Shown: positions 23,193-31,781, counted from the first letter of the stretch. The stretch: 64,000 bases of DNA from a virus (IMGVR_UViG_3300036852_000741:41352-105351), one strand, 5' to 3'. Program-made: numbers and translations. The notes: a model not told the origin generated them from the letters alone.

Positions 23193-24146
23193 ATGGGGCG
23201 CCCGCGCGGCACCTATCTCAAGTGGGAGCCGCAGCCGGAGACGAAGGTGCTGCTCGGCCACGTCCGCCAGGTGCTGATCGAGTACCAGAGCTATCTGCCG
23301 CTGACGCTGCGGCAGGTGTTCTACCGCTTGGTTGGCGCGTTCGGCTACGACAAGAAGGGCACGTACGAGCGCCTCAAGGAGCACGTCCCCAAGGCTCGCC
23401 GGGCGCTCATGATCCCGATGTGGGCGCTGCGCGACGATGGCATCAGCGTGCGAGAGAACGCCGGCTACGACGGGCCCGCGCACTTCTGGGATTCGGTGAG
23501 GGCGAGCATCGACGGCTACCGCCGCAACCGCCAGGAAGGCCAGCCGCAGTTCATCGAGTTGGCGTGCGAGGCCGCCGGCATGGTGCCCCAGCTTGCGCGT
23601 GTGGCAGAGCCCTTCGGTGTCCCGGTGTACTCGGGCGGCGGGTTCAACTCGATGAGTGCCGTCATGGAGACCTACGACCGGGTGCTCACGCGCGACGTGC
23701 CGACCGTGTTCTTGCACGTGGGCGACTACGACGCCTCGGGCGAGCACATCTTCCGCTCGTTTACCAACGACGTGGAGAAGTTCGTGCGCGACATCGGCAT
23801 CCTGCGCGAGGGTGGTCATACGACCGCCGTGGGGCAACTCACCAACGTCGAAGACGTACAGCCCGGCGCGGAGTTCAGGCCCTATCGGATCGCGCTCACC
23901 CGCGAGCAGATCAGGGAGCACCAGGTCGAGATGGCCGATGCCAACCCCGAGGATGACCGGGCCTGGGATGGCGACCTGGAGGGGCGCACGGCTCAGTTGG
24001 AGGCGCTGCCGCCGGACGTGCTCGCGGACATCGTGCGCGAGGCGATCGAGGCGCGCTTCGACGCCGACGCCTTCCAGGCGATCCAGGACCGCGAGAGCGC
24101 GGACCGCGACAGGCTCTGGGGGGACCTGGATGACGCCGGTCTCTGA
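23193..24146 (+). CDS. Spo11/TopoVI-A-like TOPRIM protein
   Basis: The 317-residue protein has LTLRQVFYRLV at about 37-47, resembling the region around the catalytic tyrosine of Spo11 and topoisomerase VI subunit A, and GDYDASGEHI at 177-186, the D-x-D-x-x-G TOPRIM metal-binding motif. Topoisomerase VI makes double-strand DNA breaks with subunit B, but no B subunit (GHKL ATPase) is visible. Similar stand-alone proteins occur on phages and plasmids; their function is not established. It is first gene after operator-promoter 4. Whether the tyrosine is catalytic here is uncertain. Confidence 0.65.
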   Translation: MGRPRGTYLKWEPQPETKVLLGHVRQVLIEYQSYLPLTLRQVFYRLVGAFGYDKKGTYERLKEHVPKARRALMIPMWALRDDGISVRENAGYDGPAHFWDSVRASIDGYRRNRQEGQPQFIELACEAAGMVPQLARVAEPFGVPVYSGGGFNSMSAVMETYDRVLTRDVPTVFLHVGDYDASGEHIFRSFTNDVEKFVRDIGILREGGHTTAVGQLTNVEDVQPGAEFRPYRIALTREQIREHQVEMADANPEDDRAWDGDLEGRTAQLEALPPDVLADIVREAIEARFDADAFQAIQDRESADRDRLWGDLDDAGL

Positions 24147-24366
24147 GCGGGAATACATGCGCGAGCCGTCGGAGGCGCCGACCGAGGAGATGCGGGTGGC
24201 GCCGCAGGTTGCCCACCGGCCGGCGTGGCTGACCCAGCCGTGGTGGGTGTGGAGCCTGGCGTTCGCCACCCTGCTGCACCCCGGCATCCTCGGCGTGGTG
24301 CTCGCCCTGTGGCTGGTGGTGGCGTGCCTGTTGGGGCTCGTGCGCTGGCTGGATCACCACACCTAG
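24130..24366 (+). CDS. Small membrane protein
   Basis: A 78-residue protein with a Pro/Trp-rich middle and one or two hydrophobic helices (about 40-70). ATG 24130 gives a 17-nt overlap with the previous gene; ATG 24157 is an alternative. Its stop lies inside operator-promoter 5. Confidence 0.45.
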   Translation: MTPVSEREYMREPSEAPTEEMRVAPQVAHRPAWLTQPWWVWSLAFATLLHPGILGVVLALWLVVACLLGLVRWLDHHT

Positions 24367-24386
24367 CGCACATCGTGTGCTACCCT
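24364..24386 (+). promoter_or_regulatory. Operator-promoter element 5
   Basis: AGCGCACATCGTGTGCT with -10 TACCCT (24381-24386), then CCGACCAAGGA as ribosome site. No leader hairpin is obvious in this copy. Confidence 0.65.
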
Positions 24387-24412
24387 GAGCGGAACCCGAC
24401 CAAGGAATGACG

Positions 24413-24673
24413 ATGGCTGAGCCCACCCCTGAGCAGTTGGAGCGCTACAACCGGATGATGGTCCTCGAAGGCAACGACATTGCCTTGGAGGTCACCAACA
24501 CCTACGGCGCCAACCTCAACGCGGGTGGGCGGACGGTCAGCCGCGAGGCGCTGGACTACCTGCTGCGTGAGATTGAGACGTGGGTGGGCACTCGCCTGCT
24601 CAAGCGGATGCAGGCCGACCTGCCGGCGAGCAAGGTGACGGTGCACCTCAGCGTGGAGTTCCCCCGTGAGTGA
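24413..24673 (+). CDS. Hypothetical protein
   Basis: An 86-residue helical protein with a Tyr/Asn-rich middle (ALEVTNTYGANLNAGG). ATG 24413 is better spaced from AAGGA than ATG 24407. It is first in the fifth operator-driven operon. Confidence 0.5.
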   Translation: MAEPTPEQLERYNRMMVLEGNDIALEVTNTYGANLNAGGRTVSREALDYLLREIETWVGTRLLKRMQADLPASKVTVHLSVEFPRE

Positions 24674-25457
24674 TCCCGTGACCTTGCGTGCGCGGGGACG
24701 CGGGGTGCGGGGGAATCCCGACTCCGAGCCGGGAGACCACTGCGACTTCTGTGCGCGCAAGGACAGCATTGTCGCGCACTGGGGGGTCCGGCCGTTCGAG
24801 CACGAGTTCCGGCTGCCCGACGGCCCGTCGCAGAAGATCGACTACTCAAGCGCCTGGGGGGCGTGCGCTACTTGTGACGCGGCGATCCGTTCCGAGGATC
24901 GGGAGGCTTTGCGCCGGCATACGCACAGCGCCAGGGAGATGATGACTCGCGAGCTAACCCCCGAGGGGCGCCTTGTCATGCTTGATGCGCTGGACCTGCT
25001 GCACGACGACTTTCTCGCGCACAAGACGGTGCGGCGTGCGCTCCCGCCATCCGACGACCAAGTGGAGGGGCCCGTGGCCGAGGAGCCGAATGCCCTGGAA
25101 ATGCCCGAGCCGGTGTCGTTCGAGGTGATGCCCGACGTGCCCGGGATGCCGGGCCGCCAGACTGGGATCGCGATTCTGTCGGGCATCAACGCCGAGGGCA
25201 AGCCGTTCTGTCACATCTACATCGACGGCAGGCCGCATGGCCAGTTGACGCCGAACGAGGTGCGCCGGATGGCGATGAACTGGCTGGAGGCCGCCGAGGC
25301 CGCCGAGCACGACTCTGCGGTGTACCTCCTGTTGACGGACGAGGGTGACGGCAAGCCCGCGATGGAGCGCGAGACTGCCGTCGCGTTCATCGGAATGCTG
25401 CGCGACTACCGCGGAACGCAGAGCAGCACCGCCAGGCCAGAGGACCTTCCCCGGTGA
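24666..25457 (+). CDS. Hypothetical protein with N-terminal zinc site
   Basis: The 263-residue protein has CDFCARKD and ACATCDAAI in its first 70 residues, a likely zinc ribbon, an acidic Pro/Met-rich linker, and a helical C-terminal region. GTG start, 8-nt overlap with its neighbour. Function is unknown. Confidence 0.5.
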   Translation: MSDPVTLRARGRGVRGNPDSEPGDHCDFCARKDSIVAHWGVRPFEHEFRLPDGPSQKIDYSSAWGACATCDAAIRSEDREALRRHTHSAREMMTRELTPEGRLVMLDALDLLHDDFLAHKTVRRALPPSDDQVEGPVAEEPNALEMPEPVSFEVMPDVPGMPGRQTGIAILSGINAEGKPFCHIYIDGRPHGQLTPNEVRRMAMNWLEAAEAAEHDSAVYLLLTDEGDGKPAMERETAVAFIGMLRDYRGTQSSTARPEDLPR

Positions 25458-26269
25458 TTGACTCGGCGGGATATGGCCGATCCGAGCGACTAGAGGAGGC
25501 GCTACTACGTGCTGCCAAAGGGGGGCTCGCTGATCCCGACCTGCGGATGGGCCTGACGGCCCGCGAGGTCACCGCGCGGACCTTCCCCGAGGCGCCGGAC
25601 GACCTCGACGGGCCGCCGGAGGTGCGCGTCGGGGTTATGGAGCGCCTGGAGGTGGAGGTCGCCACCGCGCTGGACTGGATGGTGGACCAGGGCAAGATTG
25701 TCCGCTACGTGCCGGAGGGCGACACCGAGCCGCGCTACTACGCGCCCGAGGCATTCGAGGTGCCCTCGATCGTGTCGGCCATGATGGCCCGCGACGAGGA
25801 GGGCCACGAGTGGCTGACGTTCCGGCTCACGGGAGGCTCGCTGGGCGACTCGCCCTACCTGCTGCCCGACGTGAACGAGCGGCTGCGCGACACCGGTGAC
25901 ACCGAGTCCGAGGTGCGGGTCCTGGAGCGCACCGAGGAGTACGCGGTGGTCGCGGTGCGGGGGCCACTGGCCGAGAAGGTCGCGACTACCTGGGACGGCG
26001 AGACGGCGACGATGCGCTGGCGGTGGCGCTCGGATGGCCTGGAGTTCATCTCCTTCGAGCCGCTGGACGAGGAGGAGTGGGGGCGCAAGGCCGCGGGGGC
26101 GGGCTCGACGCTGGCCAAGCTGGTGGACGATCCCCACGGGCGCTCGATCTACCGGCTCACTGGTCCGCTGGCGGAAGCTATGCACCGGCAGATACTGAGG
26201 TCCGAGGCGACCGTCGAGACGCGCTACGAGGTTTTCGTCTCTCGCCATCCGCCGGCTGACGTATCGTGA
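25454..26269 (+). CDS. Hypothetical alpha/beta protein
   Basis: Residues 1-85 of this 271-residue protein are helical and may form a winged helix (MERLEVEVATALDWMVDQGKIV); the rest alternates strands and acidic loops. The operon context (24413-26751) gives no pathway. The family is not recognised. Confidence 0.5.
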   Translation: MIDSAGYGRSERLEEALLRAAKGGLADPDLRMGLTAREVTARTFPEAPDDLDGPPEVRVGVMERLEVEVATALDWMVDQGKIVRYVPEGDTEPRYYAPEAFEVPSIVSAMMARDEEGHEWLTFRLTGGSLGDSPYLLPDVNERLRDTGDTESEVRVLERTEEYAVVAVRGPLAEKVATTWDGETATMRWRWRSDGLEFISFEPLDEEEWGRKAAGAGSTLAKLVDDPHGRSIYRLTGPLAEAMHRQILRSEATVETRYEVFVSRHPPADVS

Positions 26270-26751
26270 GCGACATGACAGAAGTGCTCTACGAGAAGTC
26301 CTACAAGGGACTCGTTCACTTCCGGGTGGTGGATGCGCCCCGTTGTGACGATCCGCACTGCGAGGCGTGCACCGACGGGGGGTTCGCTGTACGGCTGATC
26401 TTTGCCGCCAGGGAGGGCACCGACTCCTGGCTGGCCGTGGGTGGCGACTCCACCGGGAGCGTGTGGGACGACGAGATGTTCGACGCCCTCTGCGAGGAGC
26501 ACGAGGGCTGGTTCATGGCCCGCATGGCGATGCTCATTGGGGCACCCTGGCGGCTGCTCGACCGCGGCTCGCACCTGAGCGACGTGGCGTCGCGGCAGAT
26601 GGCCTGCCAGGCGGACCTGCCACCCGCCGTCCTGGCGCTCATCCGCTGTCTGGACGATGACTGGGTGCCGGTGCTACGCGAGCGGATGCAGACGCTGGCC
26701 GAGCAGGAGCGGCGCGCTCACGAGCGGTACGCCGCGGCCCGCTTCAACTGA
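26266..26751 (+). CDS. Hypothetical protein with Cys/His cluster
   Basis: The 161-residue protein has a CDDPHCEACTDGG cluster near residue 30, then an acidic middle and a long C-terminal helix. It is the last gene of the fifth operator-driven operon. Confidence 0.5.
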   Translation: MSDMTEVLYEKSYKGLVHFRVVDAPRCDDPHCEACTDGGFAVRLIFAAREGTDSWLAVGGDSTGSVWDDEMFDALCEEHEGWFMARMAMLIGAPWRLLDRGSHLSDVASRQMACQADLPPAVLALIRCLDDDWVPVLRERMQTLAEQERRAHERYAAARFN

Positions 26752-26784
26752 GCGCTGCCATGTAGCCGGCGTTGGTGCCGGCCG

Positions 26785-26790
26785 TACCAT
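26785..26790 (+). promoter_or_regulatory. Candidate -10 box of a leaderless cargo gene
   Basis: TACCAT ends 6 nt before GTG 26797. GTAGCCGGCG (26762-26771) lies upstream in the -35 region; a similar GTAGCGYCG occurs at 34670 and 36881. Confidence 0.45.
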
Positions 26791-26796
26791 GGGGCC

Positions 26797-29547
26797 GTGA
26801 GCACGGCGGTCGGGACGGAGGTCCTGGAGGAGGCTCCGGCCTCGGCCGGGGCGGCACTGGCGGCGCGTGGCGGCCGACCCGCGGTCCGCTCCCGTACCGG
26901 GAAGTCGAATCCGACCGCCGGCATGAGCCCCCAGCAGGCGGCCGAGTTCGAGCGCCTGCATCCCCGGGCTGCCAAGGGGCGCACGGGCGGCGGCCAGTTC
27001 GCCGTGAAGCAGGGCGCCGGCATGGAGGGGGCGCCCGACGACCAGGTTCGCGAGGTGCAGCGGCGCATCAACACGGCCGGCACCGGGCGCGTGGTGGTGG
27101 ACGGCCGGTTCGGGCCGGTCACCGCCGAGGCGGTACGTCACTTTCAGCGCCAGGCGGGCCTGAACGCCAACGGCATCGTGGACCGCAACACCTATGAGGC
27201 GCTGACCAACCCGCCGCCCTTGTCGCGCCAGGAGGTCGTGGCTCAGGAGCGCGCGGACGCGGCCGGCGGCAGCCGACGCCTGGGCCGGGCCGATGCGCAG
27301 TCGCGGCGCGAGCGCGGCGGGAGCGGGGGTGGGAGTGGAGGCGGGACCACAGGACGGTCGCGCAGCGGCTCGGAGACGCGGTTGGACCCCACCGATGTCC
27401 ACGCGATCGAGGACTTCCAGCGCGAGCACGGCCTGAAGGTGGACGGGGTGATCGGCCCCGACACCCAGCGTGCGCTACGCCGCGAACGTGAGCGCGGGGA
27501 CGGCGAACGCCGCGGCGAGGGTCGCTCGACGCGAGGTACTGGGACGCTGCGGCGCGGCGACGGCGGCAAGCGGGCCGGCAAGCAGGTCAAGGCGATCCAG
27601 CAGATGCTCCAGGACCTCGGCTACGACCTGGGCGACGAGGGCACCGACGGCGAGTTCGGTTCGGCCACCGAAGCGGCGCTCAAGAAGATGCAGGACGACT
27701 ACGGCCTGGACCCCGACGGGGTGGTGGGGCCGCGCACCCGCAAGCTGCTCAACCGGTTGCGCTCGCGGCTGAAGGCGGAGACCCGGCAGATGGCGTCGGG
27801 CAAGGCGCCCCGTGACGACTACAAGCTCGTGGAGGGACAGATGATCGAGGAAGCCACCCTGACCGCCGCTGCGCGCAAGGCGCTGCCCAAGTCGGCCTTC
27901 GTGTTCCCGGAGCGCGCGCCCGAGTCGGGCTCGTACCCGATTCACGACGAGGGGCACGCCAAGGCGGCGCTGGCCCGCGTCAAGCAGCACGGCTCCCCCG
28001 ACGAGCAGGCCAAGGTCAGGGCGGCGGTCAAGCGCCGCTACCCGAACCTGCTCCAGGAGGGAGAGGCGCTCCACGAGGACGCCTGGGGCGGCAAGCCCGG
28101 CACGAACTGGAAGCAGGTCGGACCCGAGGCCAAGAAGAAGCTCAGCCCCCTCATCAAGCACTACATGGGCAAGCCGCACCCGTTCACCGCCTGCGTGCGC
28201 GATAACTCCAAGCGCTTTGGTGAGGAGCGCGCCAAGAAGGTGTGCGCCGTTCTCAAGGACCTTGGAGCCCGGACCACCAAGTGGCGCAAGGGGCCCAAGG
28301 GCAAGGCCGAGGAGGCGTTCCTGGAGGAGGTCCTGATCGACCTCGTGGAGGCCGGGCTGGAGACCGAGGCCGACGTGGACCTGATCGCCGGCTTCCTCCA
28401 GGGGCAGTTGATTCAGCCGGTGCTCTACGACGCCCACCTGCGTCTGGAGGAGGCGGTCGAGGTGCGCAAGGCGGCCAAGGGTGGCGACGAGTTCGCGCGC
28501 GCTCGGGCTCGCGAGCGGGTGCTGCGCGAGGCGGTGGGCGCGCTGCACGGGCTGAGTTGGGAGGCGCGGCTACATCCGCGCGATCGCGAGGGCCGCTTCC
28601 GCGATGTGATCGGGTCGCTCGCCCCGGGTTCCTCCATCGACCTGCCGGGCAACGTGACGGTGGGGCGGCTGGCGGACACGAAGCCGGCTGCGGACACGTT
28701 CTCGTCGCGGATGGCTGGCTTGCCGCGCATGGACCCGATGGCGGCGCGGGCTCCGGCGGGCAGCCACGGGGGCTATTGGGTGTCGCATCCGCCGACGAAG
28801 AACCCGACGCGGGCGCACTGGAACCACGAGCAGAGCTTCCACGACACGCCGCAGTCGGCGGCGAAGGCCACGATGAAGGCGCTGTCGGACGAGGGCATCA
28901 CGTTCGACGCTGACGTGCACCCCGGCCAGGGGACGCTGGACGTGGACAGGCCGGCCCGCGACGCCAAGCATGAGGACCTCAAGCGGCGACTCAAGGACGC
29001 CGAGTCGCGCGGCGACACGGCATCAATCCAGGCGCTGCGGCGGGCACTTGCGAAGCAGGGGTCGATCGCTGGTGTTCGCGCGGAGCGCAAGCCGACGCCC
29101 GCGAGCGCGCACCTGGAGCAGAAGGTCAACTACGGCGGCGTGCCGACCGCGCGCGGCGACGTGCTCAAGGACCTGGAGCGTAAGGGCGTGTCGCCCGCGG
29201 CGCGCGATCGCTACATGCAGGGGCTGGAGACGGGCGCCAAGGCGCGTGCGGAGGCGCCGGCCGCGGCGAAGCCCGAGGTCGATACCGCTGCGATCAAGGC
29301 GGCACCGCTGAGCGACCTGGCGGCGATGATCCAGCGCGACTGGTCGAGCCAGGGCAAGGGCGTGAACTTCGCGGCCAAGCCCTACCTGGAGGCGATGCGC
29401 TCGCTGACCACCGTGCGCGATCGGTACGGCATGGACCCCGGGGAGTCGATCGTGGCCTACTTCCTCAGCAACGCGACCTCGTGGAAGGGCCCGACCGCCA
29501 AGGCGGTCAAGACGGAGCTTCGGCGCCGGCTGAAGGGCGGACGCTGA
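26797..29547 (+). CDS. Large cargo protein with three peptidoglycan-binding repeats
   Basis: The protein has 916 residues. LHPRAAKGRTGGGQF starts at 54. Three PG_binding_1-type domains follow at about 77-130, 195-230 and 262-325, each with an FQR/MQxxxGLxxDGxVGPxT-like core. Residues 365-410 have the LPKSAFVFPE...YPIHDEGHAKAALARV pattern that I recall from phage head-associated proteins. A second tag, LHPRDREGRF, begins at 592. The C-terminal 300 residues are unassigned. Peptidoglycan-binding domains anchor proteins to the cell wall, but no hydrolase is visible. The gene appears leaderless. With the tag, this suggests a virion protein acting at the envelope during entry, which is inference. 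Confidence 0.65.
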   Translation: MSTAVGTEVLEEAPASAGAALAARGGRPAVRSRTGKSNPTAGMSPQQAAEFERLHPRAAKGRTGGGQFAVKQGAGMEGAPDDQVREVQRRINTAGTGRVVVDGRFGPVTAEAVRHFQRQAGLNANGIVDRNTYEALTNPPPLSRQEVVAQERADAAGGSRRLGRADAQSRRERGGSGGGSGGGTTGRSRSGSETRLDPTDVHAIEDFQREHGLKVDGVIGPDTQRALRRERERGDGERRGEGRSTRGTGTLRRGDGGKRAGKQVKAIQQMLQDLGYDLGDEGTDGEFGSATEAALKKMQDDYGLDPDGVVGPRTRKLLNRLRSRLKAETRQMASGKAPRDDYKLVEGQMIEEATLTAAARKALPKSAFVFPERAPESGSYPIHDEGHAKAALARVKQHGSPDEQAKVRAAVKRRYPNLLQEGEALHEDAWGGKPGTNWKQVGPEAKKKLSPLIKHYMGKPHPFTACVRDNSKRFGEERAKKVCAVLKDLGARTTKWRKGPKGKAEEAFLEEVLIDLVEAGLETEADVDLIAGFLQGQLIQPVLYDAHLRLEEAVEVRKAAKGGDEFARARARERVLREAVGALHGLSWEARLHPRDREGRFRDVIGSLAPGSSIDLPGNVTVGRLADTKPAADTFSSRMAGLPRMDPMAARAPAGSHGGYWVSHPPTKNPTRAHWNHEQSFHDTPQSAAKATMKALSDEGITFDADVHPGQGTLDVDRPARDAKHEDLKRRLKDAESRGDTASIQALRRALAKQGSIAGVRAERKPTPASAHLEQKVNYGGVPTARGDVLKDLERKGVSPAARDRYMQGLETGAKARAEAPAAAKPEVDTAAIKAAPLSDLAAMIQRDWSSQGKGVNFAAKPYLEAMRSLTTVRDRYGMDPGESIVAYFLSNATSWKGPTAKAVKTELRRRLKGGR

Positions 29548-30101
29548 TGGCCGAGCTACCACCCGGGGTCATCCGTGAGGCGCGGCGCCTCCAGGAGGCG
29601 GTCCGCGAGCGCCGTGAGGCGCACGCTCGCCATGACGCCGAGGCGTACGCCCGCGCGACCGCGCGCGAGGAGGCCCTGGCCGGCTGGTTGTTGGAGGCGT
29701 TGGAGGAGGCGGCGGTCGCTCATCGGGCCGGCGACTTCGAGGGGCTCCATCCGCGCGACCGGCTCGGCCGGTTCATGGAGAAGCTGGATTCCGAGCTTCA
29801 TGCGGCGCTCTTGCGCGCCAGCCGTGTGCGCACCGGGCGGCGCCTGGCACGCGATGACCGGCGCTTGGAGCGCCGGGCGCTGCGCGCCCAAAGGCATGGC
29901 CGGGAGTTGGCGTCGTTGGGTGGGCTGCTTCCTCACAGCCAGGTGCCGGGTCCGGGCGCCCTGGGGAGCCGCGCGCTGCGTGCCAGCGCTGAGCAGCCGG
30001 TGCCGTTGACGCGGGGGGCGAAGGTCAAGGCGCTGGTGGCGTCGGGTCTGGCAGCCAGCGCCGACGAAGCTCGCGAGCTTCTGCTGGACCTGGGCGAGTA
30101 G
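29547..30101 (+). CDS. Small tag-bearing helical protein
   Basis: The 184-residue protein is almost all helical and Arg/Ala/Glu-rich, with LHPRDRLGRFMEKL beginning at residue 67. ATG 29547 overlaps the stop of the peptidoglycan-binding protein (TGATG), so it is coupled to it. It has no enzymatic motif; it could be a carrier or scaffold that uses the same tag, or a stripped-down cargo protein. Confidence 0.55.
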   Translation: MAELPPGVIREARRLQEAVRERREAHARHDAEAYARATAREEALAGWLLEALEEAAVAHRAGDFEGLHPRDRLGRFMEKLDSELHAALLRASRVRTGRRLARDDRRLERRALRAQRHGRELASLGGLLPHSQVPGPGALGSRALRASAEQPVPLTRGAKVKALVASGLAASADEARELLLDLGE

Positions 30102-30106
30102 CACGC

Positions 30107-30129
30107 AAGCTCACATCGTGTGCTATCCT
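30107..30129 (+). promoter_or_regulatory. Operator-promoter element 6
   Basis: AGCTCACATCGTGTGCT with -10 TATCCT (30124-30129). CCTTGGT at 30127-30133 is exactly complementary to ACCAAGG at 30139-30145, which is part of the ribosome site. Confidence 0.7.
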
Positions 30130-30156
30130 TGGTTTCCGACCAAGGAGGAAGCGCAC

Positions 30157-30636
30157 ATGTCACCAGCTACCCACGACCGCGACTTCACGGACGAGATTGC
30201 TGTCCGCGAGGAGCAGGCCGGCTATGCAGGGATTTCGCGTAACGAGGCGATCAAGGCGATCCGGGCGGCGCTCAAACGGCGCACCGGCAAGACGTGGAGC
30301 GTGACCGGCGGCCGGGGGAGCGCCTGGGGCTGGATTCGCATTGACGCTCCGCCGAAGCGGCGCACTGCCGTCAGGGCCAAGACCGGCGAGAAGGACGCGA
30401 GCACCGGCTTCGACCTTCTCGCGCTGAGGGACACCGGCATCCCGCAGGAGTTCGGCCACATGACCCAGGAGGACCACGACCTTCTCTGCGAGACGCTCGG
30501 ATGCACGGACGCGATCGGCGGGTGCCTGCACAGCCAGGGCATCCAGGTTCCCGCCAGCAGCGACTACCGCGCCGAGTACATCGCCCGCGCCGAGGGCCGC
30601 AAGCCCGCGGTCTACGGGGTCCAGTATTGGGACTGA
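30157..30636 (+). CDS. LPD-like (anti-restriction associated) small protein
   Basis: In this 159-residue protein the N-terminal half reads EAIKAIRAALKRRTGKTWSV, GRGSAWGWIRIDAPP, like the LPD29-type domain found in large polyvalent and anti-restriction proteins. The second half has a C/H cluster (LCETLGCTDAIGGCLH). The domain assignment is from memory and tentative. It stands alone behind operator-promoter 6. Confidence 0.5.
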   Translation: MSPATHDRDFTDEIAVREEQAGYAGISRNEAIKAIRAALKRRTGKTWSVTGGRGSAWGWIRIDAPPKRRTAVRAKTGEKDASTGFDLLALRDTGIPQEFGHMTQEDHDLLCETLGCTDAIGGCLHSQGIQVPASSDYRAEYIARAEGRKPAVYGVQYWD

Positions 30637-30647
30637 TAGCGCTGACC

Positions 30648-30836
30648 GTGGCCAACGTTGCCGATCTGCTCGCGCGGGTCGTGCTGGGCGGCGGGGTGAT
30701 CCTCGCCGCCACCTGGGCACTCCCGGAGGTGCCGGGCTTCCGGGAGTTCCACTTCAGCCTGCCGTGGATCGGGCTGCGATGGCTCGTGATGGCTGCGAGC
30801 GTCGGTCTCGCCCTCCTAACGCTGCTCACATCGTGA
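30648..30836 (+). CDS. Small membrane protein
   Basis: Sixty-two residues with hydrophobic helices at about 7-23 and 44-61. GTG 30648 is chosen over an upstream TTG. Its stop codon overlaps operator-promoter 7. Confidence 0.45.
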   Translation: MANVADLLARVVLGGGVILAATWALPEVPGFREFHFSLPWIGLRWLVMAASVGLALLTLLTS

Positions 30837-30844
30837 GCTAACCT
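30822..30844 (+). promoter_or_regulatory. Operator-promoter element 7
   Basis: GCTCACATCGTGAGC is a perfect 6-bp dyad with a 3-nt centre. The -10 box is TAACCT (30839-30844). A leader with GCGG/CCGC pairing and CCGACCAGGAGG follows. Confidence 0.7.
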
Positions 30845-30897
30845 GGTACACTTTGTGTGCGGTCGCGAGGCCGCGTTCCCGACCAGGAGGTGACGTG

Positions 30898-31059
30898 ATG
30901 GCGCAGCAGAAGACGGTTGGTGCCCTTGGGAAATACTGGGTTGAGGGCAAGTGGATGTGGTGCATGAACGAGGCGCTGAAGTACGCCAGGAGGAAGGGCG
31001 CCAAGCACGTGTACGCCACCGACGGCTGGACTCCCACGGCGGTGATCGCATGGGCCTGA
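30898..31059 (+). CDS. 53-residue basic protein
   Basis: The protein is Lys/Trp-rich (GKYWVEGKWMWCMNEALKYARRKG). ATG 30898 is well placed after the ribosome site. It is first gene of the seventh operator-driven operon. Function is unknown. Confidence 0.5.
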   Translation: MAQQKTVGALGKYWVEGKWMWCMNEALKYARRKGAKHVYATDGWTPTAVIAWA

Positions 31060-31262
31060 TGGGCTACAAGCCGCAGGACTTCAAGGTCGGCGAGCGGGTC
31101 TACGTCGTCACGGGGCAGGGCTTGCGCAGTGACGGCACGGTGCGGGCGGTCGGCGCCGTGGACATCGCGTTCGAGGGCGTCGAGGTTCTCGTCACCGTTG
31201 AGTGGGACGAGGGCGACCTGACCGCGGAGCGCGCGATCGACCTTCTAAAGGGGGGGCGATGA
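31059..31262 (+). CDS. Small SH3/KOW-like protein
   Basis: Sixty-seven residues in a beta-rich pattern: FKVGERVYVVTGQGLRSDGT, then VDIAFEGVEVLVTVEWD. I prefer ATG 31059 (TGATG overlap) over ATG 31050. Confidence 0.45.
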   Translation: MGYKPQDFKVGERVYVVTGQGLRSDGTVRAVGAVDIAFEGVEVLVTVEWDEGDLTAERAIDLLKGGR

Positions 31263-31492
31263 GCAGGACGACCCAGCCGATCCCGCTGGTCTCTGACTAC
31301 TTCGGCGACAGCGACGCCCCGATCATCACTGCCGAGTTTCGGCCGGGGCGCGGCTGGGTGCGCACGAGCTTCAAGAAGCGCGTCAGCCGGGCGTGGCTAC
31401 GCAAGCTGCGAGCCGAGGGCGTCACCCATGTGGCGCTCACAGCGCGGGAGGGCCGGACCGCGGACTTCGCGGTGGCCGAACTGCTGCGATGA
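31259..31492 (+). CDS. Hypothetical protein
   Basis: A 77-residue alpha/beta protein with a basic central helix (FKKRVSRAWLRKLRAEGVTH). It overlaps its neighbours by 4 nt on both sides. Confidence 0.5.
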   Translation: MSRTTQPIPLVSDYFGDSDAPIITAEFRPGRGWVRTSFKKRVSRAWLRKLRAEGVTHVALTAREGRTADFAVAELLR

Positions 31493-31743
31493 GCCCCGGC
31501 GAGCGGGTCGATCCCGGGAAGATGCCCGAGTTCATCGAGGGCGAGGCTTACCGACTCTACGAGGCCATCCAGGAGGCCGAGAGCGCCGCCCGGCGGCTGG
31601 CGGAGGCGCTGGACTGGGAGGTTGCGAGCGGCGACGCGGAGGCCCGTCCGCGCCGCACCCGGGCCCGCCGGCTGCATCGCCGGCTGTTCGGGCTGCTGGA
31701 CGCCGCCGAGACCGTTCTTCACGAGAACGAACGCCCGCTGTAG
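31489..31743 (+). CDS. Hypothetical helical protein
   Basis: An 84-residue, mostly helical protein (YEAIQEAESAARRLAEALDW) with an Arg-rich middle. It is the end of the seventh operator-driven operon. Confidence 0.5.
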   Translation: MSPGERVDPGKMPEFIEGEAYRLYEAIQEAESAARRLAEALDWEVASGDAEARPRRTRARRLHRRLFGLLDAAETVLHENERPL

Positions 31744-31781
31744 TTACGCATCGGCGTGTGGGCTCCCCAGCCTGGGGCGCT

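Noticed and set aside
26797-29547. Endolysin
   Set aside because: Peptidoglycan-binding repeats are present, but no amidase, muramidase, peptidase or transglycosylase motif is visible, and the tag and promoter type point to a virion protein.
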